NCBI RefSeq assembly: GCF_020012125.1 | Contig: NZ_JAIFAG010000001.1 | Location: forward strand, 1,302,001-1,366,000 | Length of the DNA: 64,000 nucleotides | Direction: 5' to 3' | Origin: Hymenobacter psoromatis | GTDB lineage: Bacteria; Bacteroidota; Bacteroidia; Cytophagales; Hymenobacteraceae | Part shown: in pieces, positions 43,173 through 51,091 of the stretch | Layout: each line of letters starts with the position of its first letter | How positions within the stretch are numbered: the stretch's first letter is position 1 | Made by a program: the position numbers and the translations under genes | The notes under the pieces: generated by a model | The model's database searches: none | What the model was told of the DNA's origin: nothing | Seen by the model: the letters and a program-made list of their open reading frames with translations, nothing else

Positions 43173-43574
43173 ATGCCTAACGACAAAGACACCGCCGGAA
43201 AAGTAATTGTTTCGCTTCTGGCCGGGGCTACGGCCGGCATAGTGGCCGGCCTGTTGCTGGCCCCCGAAACTGGTGAGGAAGCTCGCCACGGCCTGCGCGC
43301 ATCGGCGCGCAAGTGGGGGCAGCGCGCGCAAGAGGCCTTTGATAAGCTACAAAGCTCACCTACCTCCGGCCCCAATGCCGACCAGGGCCGCCAAGCCGCC
43401 GATGCCCAGTTGCGTGCCATGCGCCCTAATGCGGAGCCCGGCGACTTGGCCACGCCCGCTGGGGCTGGTAATGGCTACTCCATCGCGGGCGATGATGACT
43501 ATGACGTGCACAACCGAGCCGACCTCGACTATGATGGCGACGCGGGTGAAGGCCGACACCGGGCCACGCTATAG
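43173..43574 (+). CDS. YtxH domain protein
   Basis: A 133-residue protein with the YtxH N-terminus (GKVIVSLLAGATAGIVAGLL, LAPETGEEARHGLR). A short helical region and an acidic, Asp/Tyr-rich tail (DDDYDVHNRADLDYDGD) follow. It is a paralogue of the N-terminal domain of the preceding gene. ATG 43173 is the start because the conserved domain begins there. It is likely a small envelope stress protein. Confidence 0.82.
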   Translation: MPNDKDTAGKVIVSLLAGATAGIVAGLLLAPETGEEARHGLRASARKWGQRAQEAFDKLQSSPTSGPNADQGRQAADAQLRAMRPNAEPGDLATPAGAGNGYSIAGDDDYDVHNRADLDYDGDAGEGRHRATL

Positions 43575-43797
43575 GGGTAGGGCAGAATTTTAAGAATATT
43601 TTTCTTCCCGCGCAACCTCCCCGCTGATACCGCGTTAGGTAACCTATAAACGGCTTAATCGAAGCTGGTAAGCAGTTGTCAGTAAAATTGCCGGCCGTAG
43701 GAGCTTCTGCCAGAATTGGTTTATCATTCTGGTCGTAAAATCAGACGGTTCATCGCAAACTTCTGCTGGTGCTACCCGCCTTTCTTTAGGTCATTGT

Positions 43798-43838
43798 AAA
43801 AGGGCCCGCTATTACTAAACTGGTAGCGGGCCTTTTTT
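43798..43838. terminator. Hairpin between YtxH gene and lysS
   Basis: GGCCCGCTA and TAGCGGGCC with flanking A and T runs form a bidirectional terminator between the convergent genes. Confidence 0.8.
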
Positions 43839-43854
43839 ATGGCGTCTGGGAGGC

Positions 43855-45384
43855 CTACCCCCCGGTTTCGGGTCGCATCTGCGGGAAGAAAAGCACATCC
43901 TGAATGGAGTGCGAGTTAGTCATAATCATACTCAGGCGGTCGATGCCAATGCCCAGGCCAGCCGTGGGCGGCATCCCATATTCGAGGGCACGCAGGAAAT
44001 CTTCGTCGAGCACCATTGCCTCGGTGTCGCCACGCTTGCCGAGTTCCAACTGGTCTTCGAAGCGCTGACGCTGGTCGATGGGGTCATTCAGTTCCGAAAA
44101 GGCGTTGCAGATTTCCTTGCCGTTGCAGATGGCCTCGAAGCGCTCAACCAAGCCGGGCTGGTCGCGGTGCTTTTTGGCCAGCGGTGACATCTCCACCGGA
44201 TAGTCGGTGATGAACGTGGGCTGAATGAGCTTGGGCTCGACATGCTCGCCAAATATTTCATCGATAATTTTCGACTTGCCCATACTGGGGTCGAGGCCTA
44301 CTTTGAGCTTAGCGGCGGTTTCGCGTAGCGCTACCTCATCCATCTTCCCAATGGCGACGCCAGTAAATTTTTCGATGGCCTCAAACATTGTGTAACGCTG
44401 CCAGGGCCGCTGAAAATTGATAAGGTTTTCGCCCACTTGCACTTCGGTTTTGCCATGCAGGGCTAGGGCCACGCGCTCTACCATTTCCTCTACCAGGTCC
44501 ATCATCCAGTGGTAGTCTTTGTAGGCCACATACAGCTCCATCTGAGTAAACTCGGGGTTGTGAAACCGCGACATCCCTTCATTGCGAAAGTCCTTCGAGA
44601 ACTCGTATACGCCATCGAAGCCGCCCACAATCAAGCGCTTGAGATACAGCTCATTGGCAATGCGCAGATAGAGCGTCATGTCCAAGGTGTTGTGGTGCGT
44701 GGTGAAGGGCCGGGCTGCCGCACCGCCGTAGAGCGGCTGCAAAATCGGCGTTTCGACTTCCAGGTAGCCTTTGTCGTTCAGGTAGTTGCGCATGGCCTGC
44801 ACCAGCTGCGTCCGCTTCAGGAAGGTGTCACGCACCTGCGGGTTCACTACTAGGTCTACGTAGCGCTGGCGATAGCGCTGCTCGGGGTCGGTGAAGGCAT
44901 CGTACACGACCTTTTCGCCGGTGGCCTCGTCTATTTTCTCCTTTACCACTGGCAGTGGGCGCAACGCCTTGGCCAGTAGCTTCAGTTCGGTGACGTGAAT
45001 AGTCGTTTCGCCGACTTGCGTTATAAAAACGTGGCCTTTCACCCCGATGAAGTCACCAAGGTCGAGCAGCTTCTTGAACACGTTGTTATACAGTGTCTTG
45101 TCTTCGCCGGGACAAATCTCGTCGCGGTTCACATAGAGCTGGATGCGGCCCGACGAGTCCATTAGCTCCGCAAAGGAAGCCTTACCCATTACCCGCACCG
45201 ACATGAGCCGACCGGCCAGGGCTACATCCTGAAAATTGTTCAGCTCGGGGTGGTAGTTGTCGTGGATTTCCTGAGTCGAAAAATTGACCTCAACTAACTC
45301 GGAGGGGTAGGGCTCGATGCCCAGGGCGCGTAGCTCATCGAGCTTGTGGCGGCGCAGAGTTTCTTGTTCGCTTAAAGGGACCAC
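43855..45384 (-). CDS. lysS: Lysyl-tRNA synthetase, class II
   Basis: A 509-residue class II synthetase. An OB-fold anticodon-binding domain (about 55-165: [20 protein letters not shown]) precedes the catalytic core with motif 1 ([16 protein letters not shown]), motif 2 ([20 protein letters not shown]) and motif 3 ([16 protein letters not shown]). It charges tRNA-Lys. The start is the GTG at 45384, as no ATG lies in frame nearby. That codon and the preceding bases lie in the end of an ACCGCAGATT-type repeat, so the repeat seems to have supplied the start. The -7 box is about 127 nt upstream. Confidence 0.95.
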   Translation of the reverse strand: MVPLSEQETLRRHKLDELRALGIEPYPSELVEVNFSTQEIHDNYHPELNNFQDVALAGRLMSVRVMGKASFAELMDSSGRIQLYVNRDEICPGEDKTLYNNVFKKLLDLGDFIGVKGHVFITQVGETTIHVTELKLLAKALRPLPVVKEKIDEATGEKVVYDAFTDPEQRYRQRYVDLVVNPQVRDTFLKRTQLVQAMRNYLNDKGYLEVETPILQPLYGGAAARPFTTHHNTLDMTLYLRIANELYLKRLIVGGFDGVYEFSKDFRNEGMSRFHNPEFTQMELYVAYKDYHWMMDLVEEMVERVALALHGKTEVQVGENLINFQRPWQRYTMFEAIEKFTGVAIGKMDEVALRETAAKLKVGLDPSMGKSKIIDEIFGEHVEPKLIQPTFITDYPVEMSPLAKKHRDQPGLVERFEAICNGKEICNAFSELNDPIDQRQRFEDQLELGKRGDTEAMVLDEDFLRALEYGMPPTAGLGIGIDRLSMIMTNSHSIQDVLFFPQMRPETGG

Positions 45385-45452
45385 AGATGCAAACGGATTT
45401 AACAGATGGAACGAATACGCCGCTGCGCGGCTGCCTTGGCTGGCATTTTACT
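45385..45452 (-). repeat. ACCGCAGATT repeat end abutting the lysS start
   Basis: ACAGATGCAAACGGATTT followed later by GAATACGCCGCTGCG matches the family consensus. It is inverted relative to the copy at 45571-45630 and the pair brackets a terminator and the lysS promoter. Confidence 0.65.
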
Positions 45453-45510
45453 ATGGTATAGCTTGTATACTTAGGTAAATGACGTGGCTTGCTGCCAAGC
45501 AGGTAAGCCG

Positions 45511-45518
45511 CAAAAGTA
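45511..45518 (-). promoter_or_regulatory. -7 box TACTTTTG for lysS
   Basis: A perfect TAnnTTTG on the minus strand, just downstream of the terminator of the preceding gene. It gives a leader of about 120 nt that contains the repeat end. Confidence 0.6.
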
Positions 45519-45526
45519 AGCCTAAA

Positions 45527-45557
45527 AAAAGGCCGCCCTGAACCAAGGCGGCCTTTT
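45527..45557. terminator. Terminator between the unknown gene and lysS
   Basis: AAAAGGCCGCC and GGCGGCCTTTT form a perfect 11-bp stem with a 9-nt loop. It ends the transcript of the gene at 45631-46740. Confidence 0.85.
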
Positions 45558-45570
45558 AAGATGAATGCAC

Positions 45571-45630
45571 GCAGCTAACCGCACTTAGCTACGCAGCGGC
45601 GTATCTGCGAAATTAATTTGAATCTGCGGT
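45571..45630 (-). repeat. ACCGCAGATT repeat, copy abutting a stop codon
   Basis: Read on the minus strand, the TAA of the unknown gene is followed at once by ACCGCAGATTCAAATTAATT and GATACGCCGCTGCG. Confidence 0.7.
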
Positions 45631-46740
45631 TTAGGCAGCCATTTTTAGCTCAGGCTCGGGCTCAGTACTGAGCAGGGCAGGCTGCACACGGGTGCGCAGG
45701 CGCTCCTGCACAAAGCCGTGCTGCAAGTGGGTCGGTAGCTCGCGCACCAGCTGCTCGTAGCGTGCTAGGCCCAGAGCCTTGGCCACGTAGGCTTCGTGAA
45801 TACCATTGAGGTAGCTCACCACGCTCAGCAACGAGCTGTGAAACAGGCGGAAGTCAATATCAGCCTCCACGTAGCGCTCAATCTCGCGGCTGCTCTGCGA
45901 GATGCGCAGCCGGCCCAACAGGTCGAAGATGGTCGTATAGCCCAGCCGCCAGGTAATCTGCTGCCAGTGGGTAGTCGTCCACTTATCGAGAGGCTTGCCG
46001 GTTTTCTGGCTGCGAATAGCCGTGTTGGGATTAGCCTGCACCTGCTGGCGCACCCCGATGGCCTTCTGCTTGCGCGTGGTGCGCAAAAACTGCCCAATCT
46101 GAGCCTGCGCATCAATCTCTTGCGAGGCGATGTGCAACCCCGCCTTGTAGCCCGCCAGTGGCAGCCGGTGAATGCTGAAGTCACCGTAAGCCCCGGCCGC
46201 GTAGAATGACACCGGGCGGGGGTAAGCGTTCTTCACTACCATCCTACCCACCTCGCGGCGTACTACCTGGGCGTTGTTGGTGCGCACGCCGGTCGTGTAC
46301 AGAAAAGCCTGCAAACCAGACTGGATGGTGTGATAGGCCTGCGGAAACGTCCAATGCAGCGCATTACGTAAGAAGTTATCATCGCCCAACTCGGCGGTAG
46401 CGCGTAGCGCGTACTCCGTGCTCCAGCAAGTGTGCAGCAGCTTGGTGAGTGCGGCTACGTCGGTCTCAGCCAACTCAGCCTGGTGCTGGCGGAAATAGGG
46501 TAGGTGGGCCAAGCCACCCAGCGGACTTTCGCCCTCCTCAATGTGGTAGCTCAGCGCGAAGAAATAGTTGAGGAACACCTGCGCCGGAATGGAGCGGCGC
46601 CAGGTTTCATCGGCTAGCCGCTGCTGCTCCTGCTCCTCGGGCGTGAGCATTGCCTCAGCGGGCGAAATGGCCATTACCGGAGCTAAATACGTCTCGGCCG
46701 GAATGAGCGGAATGATGCGGGCTTCGGGTTTCATCGTCAT
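45631..46740 (-). CDS. Protein of unknown function
   Basis: A 369-residue soluble protein with no signal peptide or membrane segment. It is predicted mainly helical, with a Trp/Tyr-containing middle (HWTFPQAYHTIQSGLQAFLY) and a basic stretch (RTTRKQKAIGVRQQVQ). I recognise no domain. The frame runs to a GTG at 46776, but ATG 46740 (MTMKPEARIIPL) or 46734 fits better behind the -7-like TAAATTTC at 46787-46794. It has its own terminator and lies between repeat copies on both sides. It may be lineage-specific. Confidence 0.7.
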   Translation of the reverse strand: MTMKPEARIIPLIPAETYLAPVMAISPAEAMLTPEEQEQQRLADETWRRSIPAQVFLNYFFALSYHIEEGESPLGGLAHLPYFRQHQAELAETDVAALTKLLHTCWSTEYALRATAELGDDNFLRNALHWTFPQAYHTIQSGLQAFLYTTGVRTNNAQVVRREVGRMVVKNAYPRPVSFYAAGAYGDFSIHRLPLAGYKAGLHIASQEIDAQAQIGQFLRTTRKQKAIGVRQQVQANPNTAIRSQKTGKPLDKWTTTHWQQITWRLGYTTIFDLLGRLRISQSSREIERYVEADIDFRLFHSSLLSVVSYLNGIHEAYVAKALGLARYEQLVRELPTHLQHGFVQERLRTRVQPALLSTEPEPELKMAA

Positions 46741-46872
46741 GCTAAGTAAACCGCTGGCCACTATTTTTAGTTGCACGTTTGCTAAGGAAATTTAGGTCTA
46801 TTTACCAAAAATATTAGTAAGAATTTTCAATCATCATTTCCCACGGATGACGCGGAGTAAAACACAAAAAAA

Positions 46873-46899
46873 GGCCCCCGAACTAAAAGTCCGGGGGCC
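46873..46899. terminator. Terminator after prc
   Basis: GGCCCCCGAACT and AGTCCGGGGGCC pair with one mismatch around AAA, with an A-run that becomes a T-run on the minus strand. Confidence 0.8.
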
Positions 46900-46904
46900 A
46901 AAAG

Positions 46905-46958
46905 AAAATTAGCCAGCTGCGTCAGCGGCGTATCGGCTAAATCAGTTTGAATCTGCGA
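46905..46958 (-). repeat. CGCAGATT repeat, copy abutting the prc stop
   Basis: The TAA of prc is followed directly, on the minus strand, by TCGCAGATTCAAACTGATTT and GATACGCCGCTGACGCAGC. Confidence 0.65.
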
Positions 46959-49100
46959 TTATTGTTCGTCCTTGATTACCGCCACTGCCTCGCCCAGGGT
47001 AATGTCCTTGTTGAGCCCGCGGGTGAAACGCATGGCGCGGTTCACCTTCACTGAGTCGCCACCCAGGGCGGTACGGTCGGCGGTTAGCGGAGCCAGGGCC
47101 AGGGGGGTAGCAGTTTTTTGAATGGCTTCGTACTTATCCGACTCAGCCTTGAGCTGGTGCTGCATGGTGCGGAACGTGGCGAGCTTAAGCGAAACTGTCG
47201 TTTCGTCCTTGCGCTTACGCAGGCTCTGCACTAACTCCGTCATCTGCTGGAAGGCCGGACTGGCGTCCACGCGGGCTTTGCTAGCCGCTTCGAGCTTGGT
47301 GTAGTTGGGCTGGTCGTCCCAGGGGCGGTAGCCGGCAGGCTTAATCTCGTCCCACTTCAATGGGTAGTCCGACTCCTTCTCGCCCTGGTCGAGATACGAA
47401 AGCACATCGGGCAGTACAATGTCGGAGGCTACCCCCTTAAACTGGGTCGAGCCACCGGTGACGCGGTAAAACTTCTGCATCGTGAACTTGAGCGAGCCAA
47501 AGGGTTTCAAGGCGCTCAACTCCTGGGGTAGCGTCTCATCCAGGTTGATGATGCGCTGCACCGTGCCCTTGCCGTAGGTGCTGGTGGAGCCCATGATGAG
47601 GCCACGCTTGTAGTCCTGAATAGCGGCCGCCAGAATCTCGGAAGCCGAGGCGCTGTACTTGTTCACCAACACCACGAGCGGGCCGCTGTACTGCACGCGC
47701 GGGTCCTTGTCGTTGAGTACCTGGGTTACGCCGCGGCTGTCGTGCACCTGTACCATTGGGCCGCTGGGCAGGAAGAGGCCCGCCATTTCCACGGCGTCGT
47801 TGAGCGAGCCGCCGCCGTTGGTGCGCAGGTCGAAAACAACGCCCTTCACGCCTTCGGCAGTGAGTTTGGCCAACTCCTTCTTCACATCCTCGGATGACGA
47901 GCGCCCGCCATTGTCATTGAAGTCGGCGTAGAACGCCGGCAATTTGAGGTAGCCGATTTTCGCGCCGCTCGGGTCATTGATAATCGCCGAATGGGCGTAG
48001 GTGTCTTCTATTACCACTACGTCGCGGATAATCGGAACAATGTGGGTCGAGCCATCAGGCTTTTTCACCGTCAGGCGTACCTCAGTACCCTTTTTGCCTT
48101 TGATGAGTGGCACCGCTTTGGCCGTGTGCCAGCCCTCCACGCTCACGGGCTCGGCCGCACCCTGAGCCACACGCAGAATGGCATCGCCTTTCTTCAGCTC
48201 GCCCTGCCGAAACGAAGCAGAACCAGGAATGATGTCGGCAATATAAATCAGACCATCTTTTTCCTGAAGCGAAGCCCCAATACCTTCAAACAAGCCCGTG
48301 AGCTGCTCATCAAAATCGGCCTTGTCCTTAGGAGGGAAATATTCAGTATGCGGGTCATAGGTGTTGCAAATAACCTTCACGTAATCGGTCAGCATCTCGC
48401 TGGGGTCGGGCTGGTCGGCAAACTGCTCGTCGTAGTATTTAAGTACGCGTTTGCGGGCTTCCACTTCCATCTGGGCGGGGGTACGGTCGGGCTCGGCAGT
48501 GGCGGGCTCTTTCGCGATGCTGGCGATGCGGGCACGGTCATGGCGCTTGTCCTGCTCGTCCATCATCTCGGCCACCCGCGATAGGGTTTCGTATTTGAGC
48601 AGCTTGTGCCACTGCTCGCGCTGGTCGGCAGCATTGGCCGGGAAGGTCATCTTCTCGAAATCGGTCTGGATGGTTTCATCCTTATCGAACGTAAACGGCT
48701 GGGCCAGAATCTCGTGCGCCAGGGCTTGCATCTGCTTGTTGCGCTCGGCCATGAGCTTGGTGCTCAGGTCCAGAAATTCGTGGGTGCCGCGCTTAGTCTC
48801 GTCGTCGATATCGGTCTGGTACTTCATCAGCTGCGCGATGTCGGACTGCAAGAAGAACTTCTTGCGGTAGTCCAAGCGCTTGAGCGACAAGTCAAACACC
48901 CGCTTACTGAAGGCATCGTCGATGCGCTCGGGCTGGTAGTGCGCTTGCGAAAGCCCTTGCACAATAGTACCCACGAGCACCTGCTCTTTGCCGGGTACTG
49001 CGCCAGGGCCGTTGTGCTCATAGAAGCGATAGGATGCCAACCCGAACACGGCGGCCACCAAGCCGGCGTAGGAGCTGATTTTGAGGCGGGGGGAAAACAT
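46959..49100 (-). CDS. prc: Carboxy-terminal processing protease (Prc/Tsp)
   Basis: A 713-residue S41 protease with an N-terminal membrane segment or signal (ISSYAGLVAAVFGLASYRFY). A PDZ domain (about 240-330: GIGASLQEKDGLIYIADIIP) precedes the protease core with the Ser-Lys dyad: NKYSASASEIL (serine) and STYGKGTVQRI (lysine). The C-terminal Tsp-type domain completes it. It degrades or trims periplasmic proteins from their C-termini. A perfect -7 box lies 25 nt upstream of the ATG. Confidence 0.94.
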   Translation of the reverse strand: MFSPRLKISSYAGLVAAVFGLASYRFYEHNGPGAVPGKEQVLVGTIVQGLSQAHYQPERIDDAFSKRVFDLSLKRLDYRKKFFLQSDIAQLMKYQTDIDDETKRGTHEFLDLSTKLMAERNKQMQALAHEILAQPFTFDKDETIQTDFEKMTFPANAADQREQWHKLLKYETLSRVAEMMDEQDKRHDRARIASIAKEPATAEPDRTPAQMEVEARKRVLKYYDEQFADQPDPSEMLTDYVKVICNTYDPHTEYFPPKDKADFDEQLTGLFEGIGASLQEKDGLIYIADIIPGSASFRQGELKKGDAILRVAQGAAEPVSVEGWHTAKAVPLIKGKKGTEVRLTVKKPDGSTHIVPIIRDVVVIEDTYAHSAIINDPSGAKIGYLKLPAFYADFNDNGGRSSSEDVKKELAKLTAEGVKGVVFDLRTNGGGSLNDAVEMAGLFLPSGPMVQVHDSRGVTQVLNDKDPRVQYSGPLVVLVNKYSASASEILAAAIQDYKRGLIMGSTSTYGKGTVQRIINLDETLPQELSALKPFGSLKFTMQKFYRVTGGSTQFKGVASDIVLPDVLSYLDQGEKESDYPLKWDEIKPAGYRPWDDQPNYTKLEAASKARVDASPAFQQMTELVQSLRKRKDETTVSLKLATFRTMQHQLKAESDKYEAIQKTATPLALAPLTADRTALGGDSVKVNRAMRFTRGLNKDITLGEAVAVIKDEQ

Positions 49101-49124
49101 TCAGAAGATAATTAGGAAGAAGGC

Positions 49125-49132
49125 CAAATGTA
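49125..49132 (-). promoter_or_regulatory. -7 box TACATTTG for prc
   Basis: A perfect match on the minus strand, 25 nt before ATG 49100, with a CTTG 15 nt further upstream. Confidence 0.6.
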
Positions 49133-49298
49133 AGTAGCAGGCGGCGGCAAGTTGCGCGCCACTAGCCCAACTACGGTGAAAACGCCGATGAGGACGTGAA
49201 TAGTGCCTCTTAAATCAGTACTATTGCGTACTAGCTGCGCCGGCGTGATACTTAGGCTACCGCTGGGCTCACGTATTTACCCCTTAGGCCGCTTTAGC

Positions 49299-50270
49299 AT
49301 GACTGACGCCACTATTCGCGCCGCCTTCCTAGGCTTAGCCGTGGGCGACGCCTTAGGCGTGCCCGTCGAGTTCAAAGACCGCGCCACTCGCCGCGCCAAC
49401 CCCGTGACCGGAATGCGTGGGTACGGCTCGCATCAGCAGCCGCCCGGTACGTGGTCGGATGACTCGTCGCTGACCTTTTGCCTGGCCGAAACCCTGGCCC
49501 GTCCCGGCGGTCGCACCGGGCCGCCCGATTTGGCCGATTTCGGCCGGCGCGCCATCAACTGGCTCGATAATGCCTACTGGACGGCCACCGCCGAAACCTT
49601 CGACGTGGGCGGGGCCACGCGCACCGCTATCCAGCTTCTGAAAGCGGGGGTAGCGCCCGCGCAGGCAGGCCCCCGCGCCGAGCAAGACAACGGTAACGGG
49701 GCACTGATGCGCATCCTACCCCTCGCTTTTCATGCTACCTGGCAAGCCGACCAACTAGACCTGAACGCCGCCTGGGCACTAACCGAGGCCGTGGCAAGCG
49801 TAACGCACGGCCACCCGCGCTCCACGCTGGGCTGCTTTTTATACCTGCTCCTGGCGCATTTCTTACTCAAAGGCCATGCACCGGCGAGTGCCTACGAGCA
49901 GGCGCGAAAGAGTGCCCGCGGGTGGCTGCAGACCTCGGCTAATAGTGCGGTATTATACGAGTGGCCCCGTTACGAAACTTGGCTGGATGGCACCTTACCT
50001 GGCCGGCCCGAGGCCGAAATTCAGTCGTCCGGCTACGTAGTGCACACCTTGGAAGCTACTCTCTGGTGCCTGTTGCGGCACGATACCTACGCCGCGACCG
50101 TGCTGGCCGCCGTGAACCTGGGCAGCGACACCGATACCACCGGCGCGGTAGCTGGCGGCCTAGCAGGCCTGGCCTACGGAGAGGCCGCCATTCCGGCCGA
50201 GTGGCGGGCCGTTCTGGCCCGCCGCGCCGACATTGAAGACTTGGCCGCCCGGCTGGCAGCCAAGGGGTAG
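49299..50270 (+). CDS. ADP-ribosylglycohydrolase family protein
   Basis: A 323-residue all-helical hydrolase of the DraG/ARH fold. Metal-binding blocks are visible: AAFLGLAVGDALGVPVEF, PPGTWSDDSSLTFCLAE (TDD-type site as SDDS), NGALMRILPLAF and VNLGSDTDTTGAVAGGLAGL (DxDxxG site). It removes ADP-ribose from proteins or small molecules; the target is unknown. The frame opens at 49203, but ATG 49299 (MTDATIRAAFLG) matches the family start. It ends in AAG GGG TAG. No ADP-ribosyltransferase lies nearby. Confidence 0.92.
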   Translation: MTDATIRAAFLGLAVGDALGVPVEFKDRATRRANPVTGMRGYGSHQQPPGTWSDDSSLTFCLAETLARPGGRTGPPDLADFGRRAINWLDNAYWTATAETFDVGGATRTAIQLLKAGVAPAQAGPRAEQDNGNGALMRILPLAFHATWQADQLDLNAAWALTEAVASVTHGHPRSTLGCFLYLLLAHFLLKGHAPASAYEQARKSARGWLQTSANSAVLYEWPRYETWLDGTLPGRPEAEIQSSGYVVHTLEATLWCLLRHDTYAATVLAAVNLGSDTDTTGAVAGGLAGLAYGEAAIPAEWRAVLARRADIEDLAARLAAKG

Positions 50271-50277
50271 GGGCTGC

Positions 50278-50526
50278 TTACTGCGGAGGTTGCTGCCTAG
50301 TCGCCATAGCCCCGGAGTTTGCGGTTGCTTCCAGGTAATATACAACTTCATCAATTGTAAGGCGGCCGCGGGTAAACTGGTCGAGCACCTGCTGCTCGCG
50401 GGGCTGTACCAGGCACGGAACGCCCATTGTGAAGGCAATAACCGCTGCTACCAGCCGCTGACGGTTCTGCTCGGTGGCAAGCTGATAAGTAGGTAGCGGA
50501 CGGAGGGTGGGAGTAGGATAGTTCAT
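50278..50526 (-). CDS. Small VbhA-like helical protein A
   Basis: An 82-residue protein whose C-terminal half, REQQVLDQFTRGRLTIDEVV, has the pattern L..F..G.LT.DE...YL seen in VbhA-type antitoxins of Fic toxins. It resembles the next small protein in the same position. The stop is 7 nt from the convergent ADP-ribosylglycohydrolase stop. A near-consensus -7 box (TAACTTTA, 50531-50538) ends 4 nt before the ATG. No Fic toxin is adjacent, so the antitoxin role is only a structural analogy. Confidence 0.6.
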   Translation of the reverse strand: MNYPTPTLRPLPTYQLATEQNRQRLVAAVIAFTMGVPCLVQPREQQVLDQFTRGRLTIDEVVYYLEATANSGAMATRQQPPQ

Positions 50527-50637
50527 GAAATAAAGTTAGGGCACGCAGGATAAACTATACCATAAGTTTTGTGCAATTAGCCAAAAATGAGCCAAACTTT
50601 TTTGATTCCGCAAAAAAGTGGTAGTCGGTGCGCGTTG

Positions 50638-50841
50638 CTACCAGGCAAATTGTTCGCTGGGCTGAGCTAGCAGCGTGCGGCCATGGGCCCGAAGCAACTC
50701 ATTGGCTTGCTCCAGATTAAGCTCACCCAGCACAAACCGCGTGAGTAAGTGCAGCTCATGCGCACTAGGAAAGGTAGCCGCGTGCTGGCTGATGAACAAA
50801 GCGTGCTTGACAGCACGGATGCGAGTGGTCTTGGATTCCAT
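50638..50841 (-). CDS. Small VbhA-like helical protein B
   Basis: A 67-residue protein with RAVKHALFI followed by HLLTRFVLGELNLEQANELL, the same L..F..GEL..E.A..LL helix-turn-helix-like unit as the neighbouring gene. The two are probably diverged tandem duplicates, 111 nt apart on the same strand. GTGCGGAAGTGC occurs twice upstream (50870-50881 and 50966-50977). Function unknown. Confidence 0.6.
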   Translation of the reverse strand: MESKTTRIRAVKHALFISQHAATFPSAHELHLLTRFVLGELNLEQANELLRAHGRTLLAQPSEQFAW

Positions 50842-51020
50842 AAAGTAGGGTAGAGTTAGAAAGGATAAAGTGCGGAAGTGCAGCAGCGGGTATGCTAATG
50901 CGACTGCTAAGATGAGTAAGGACCAGACCTATCCAAAATAAGCTCGGTCAGTTAGGGAATGAACTGTGCGGAAGTGCCATTTTTGTGTCTTAAAGTGCGG
51001 GGTATAATGCCTGAAAACGA

Positions 51021-51059
51021 TGCCCGCTGGTAGCCTCGACGGGAGGCTGCCAGCGGGCA
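51021..51059. terminator. Terminator after kup
   Basis: A 17-bp stem (51021-51037 with 51043-51059, one G-U pair) with a 5-nt loop follows the kup stop by about 30 nt on the minus strand. Confidence 0.75.
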
Positions 51060-51091
51060 CTGGGGCAAAAAAAGGGAGGTAGGGACGCGGG

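Noticed and set aside
49299..50270. ADP-ribosylglycohydrolase as the antitoxin of a DarT-type or similar defence pair
   Set aside because: No ADP-ribosyltransferase or toxin gene lies next to it; the neighbours are unrelated small genes.
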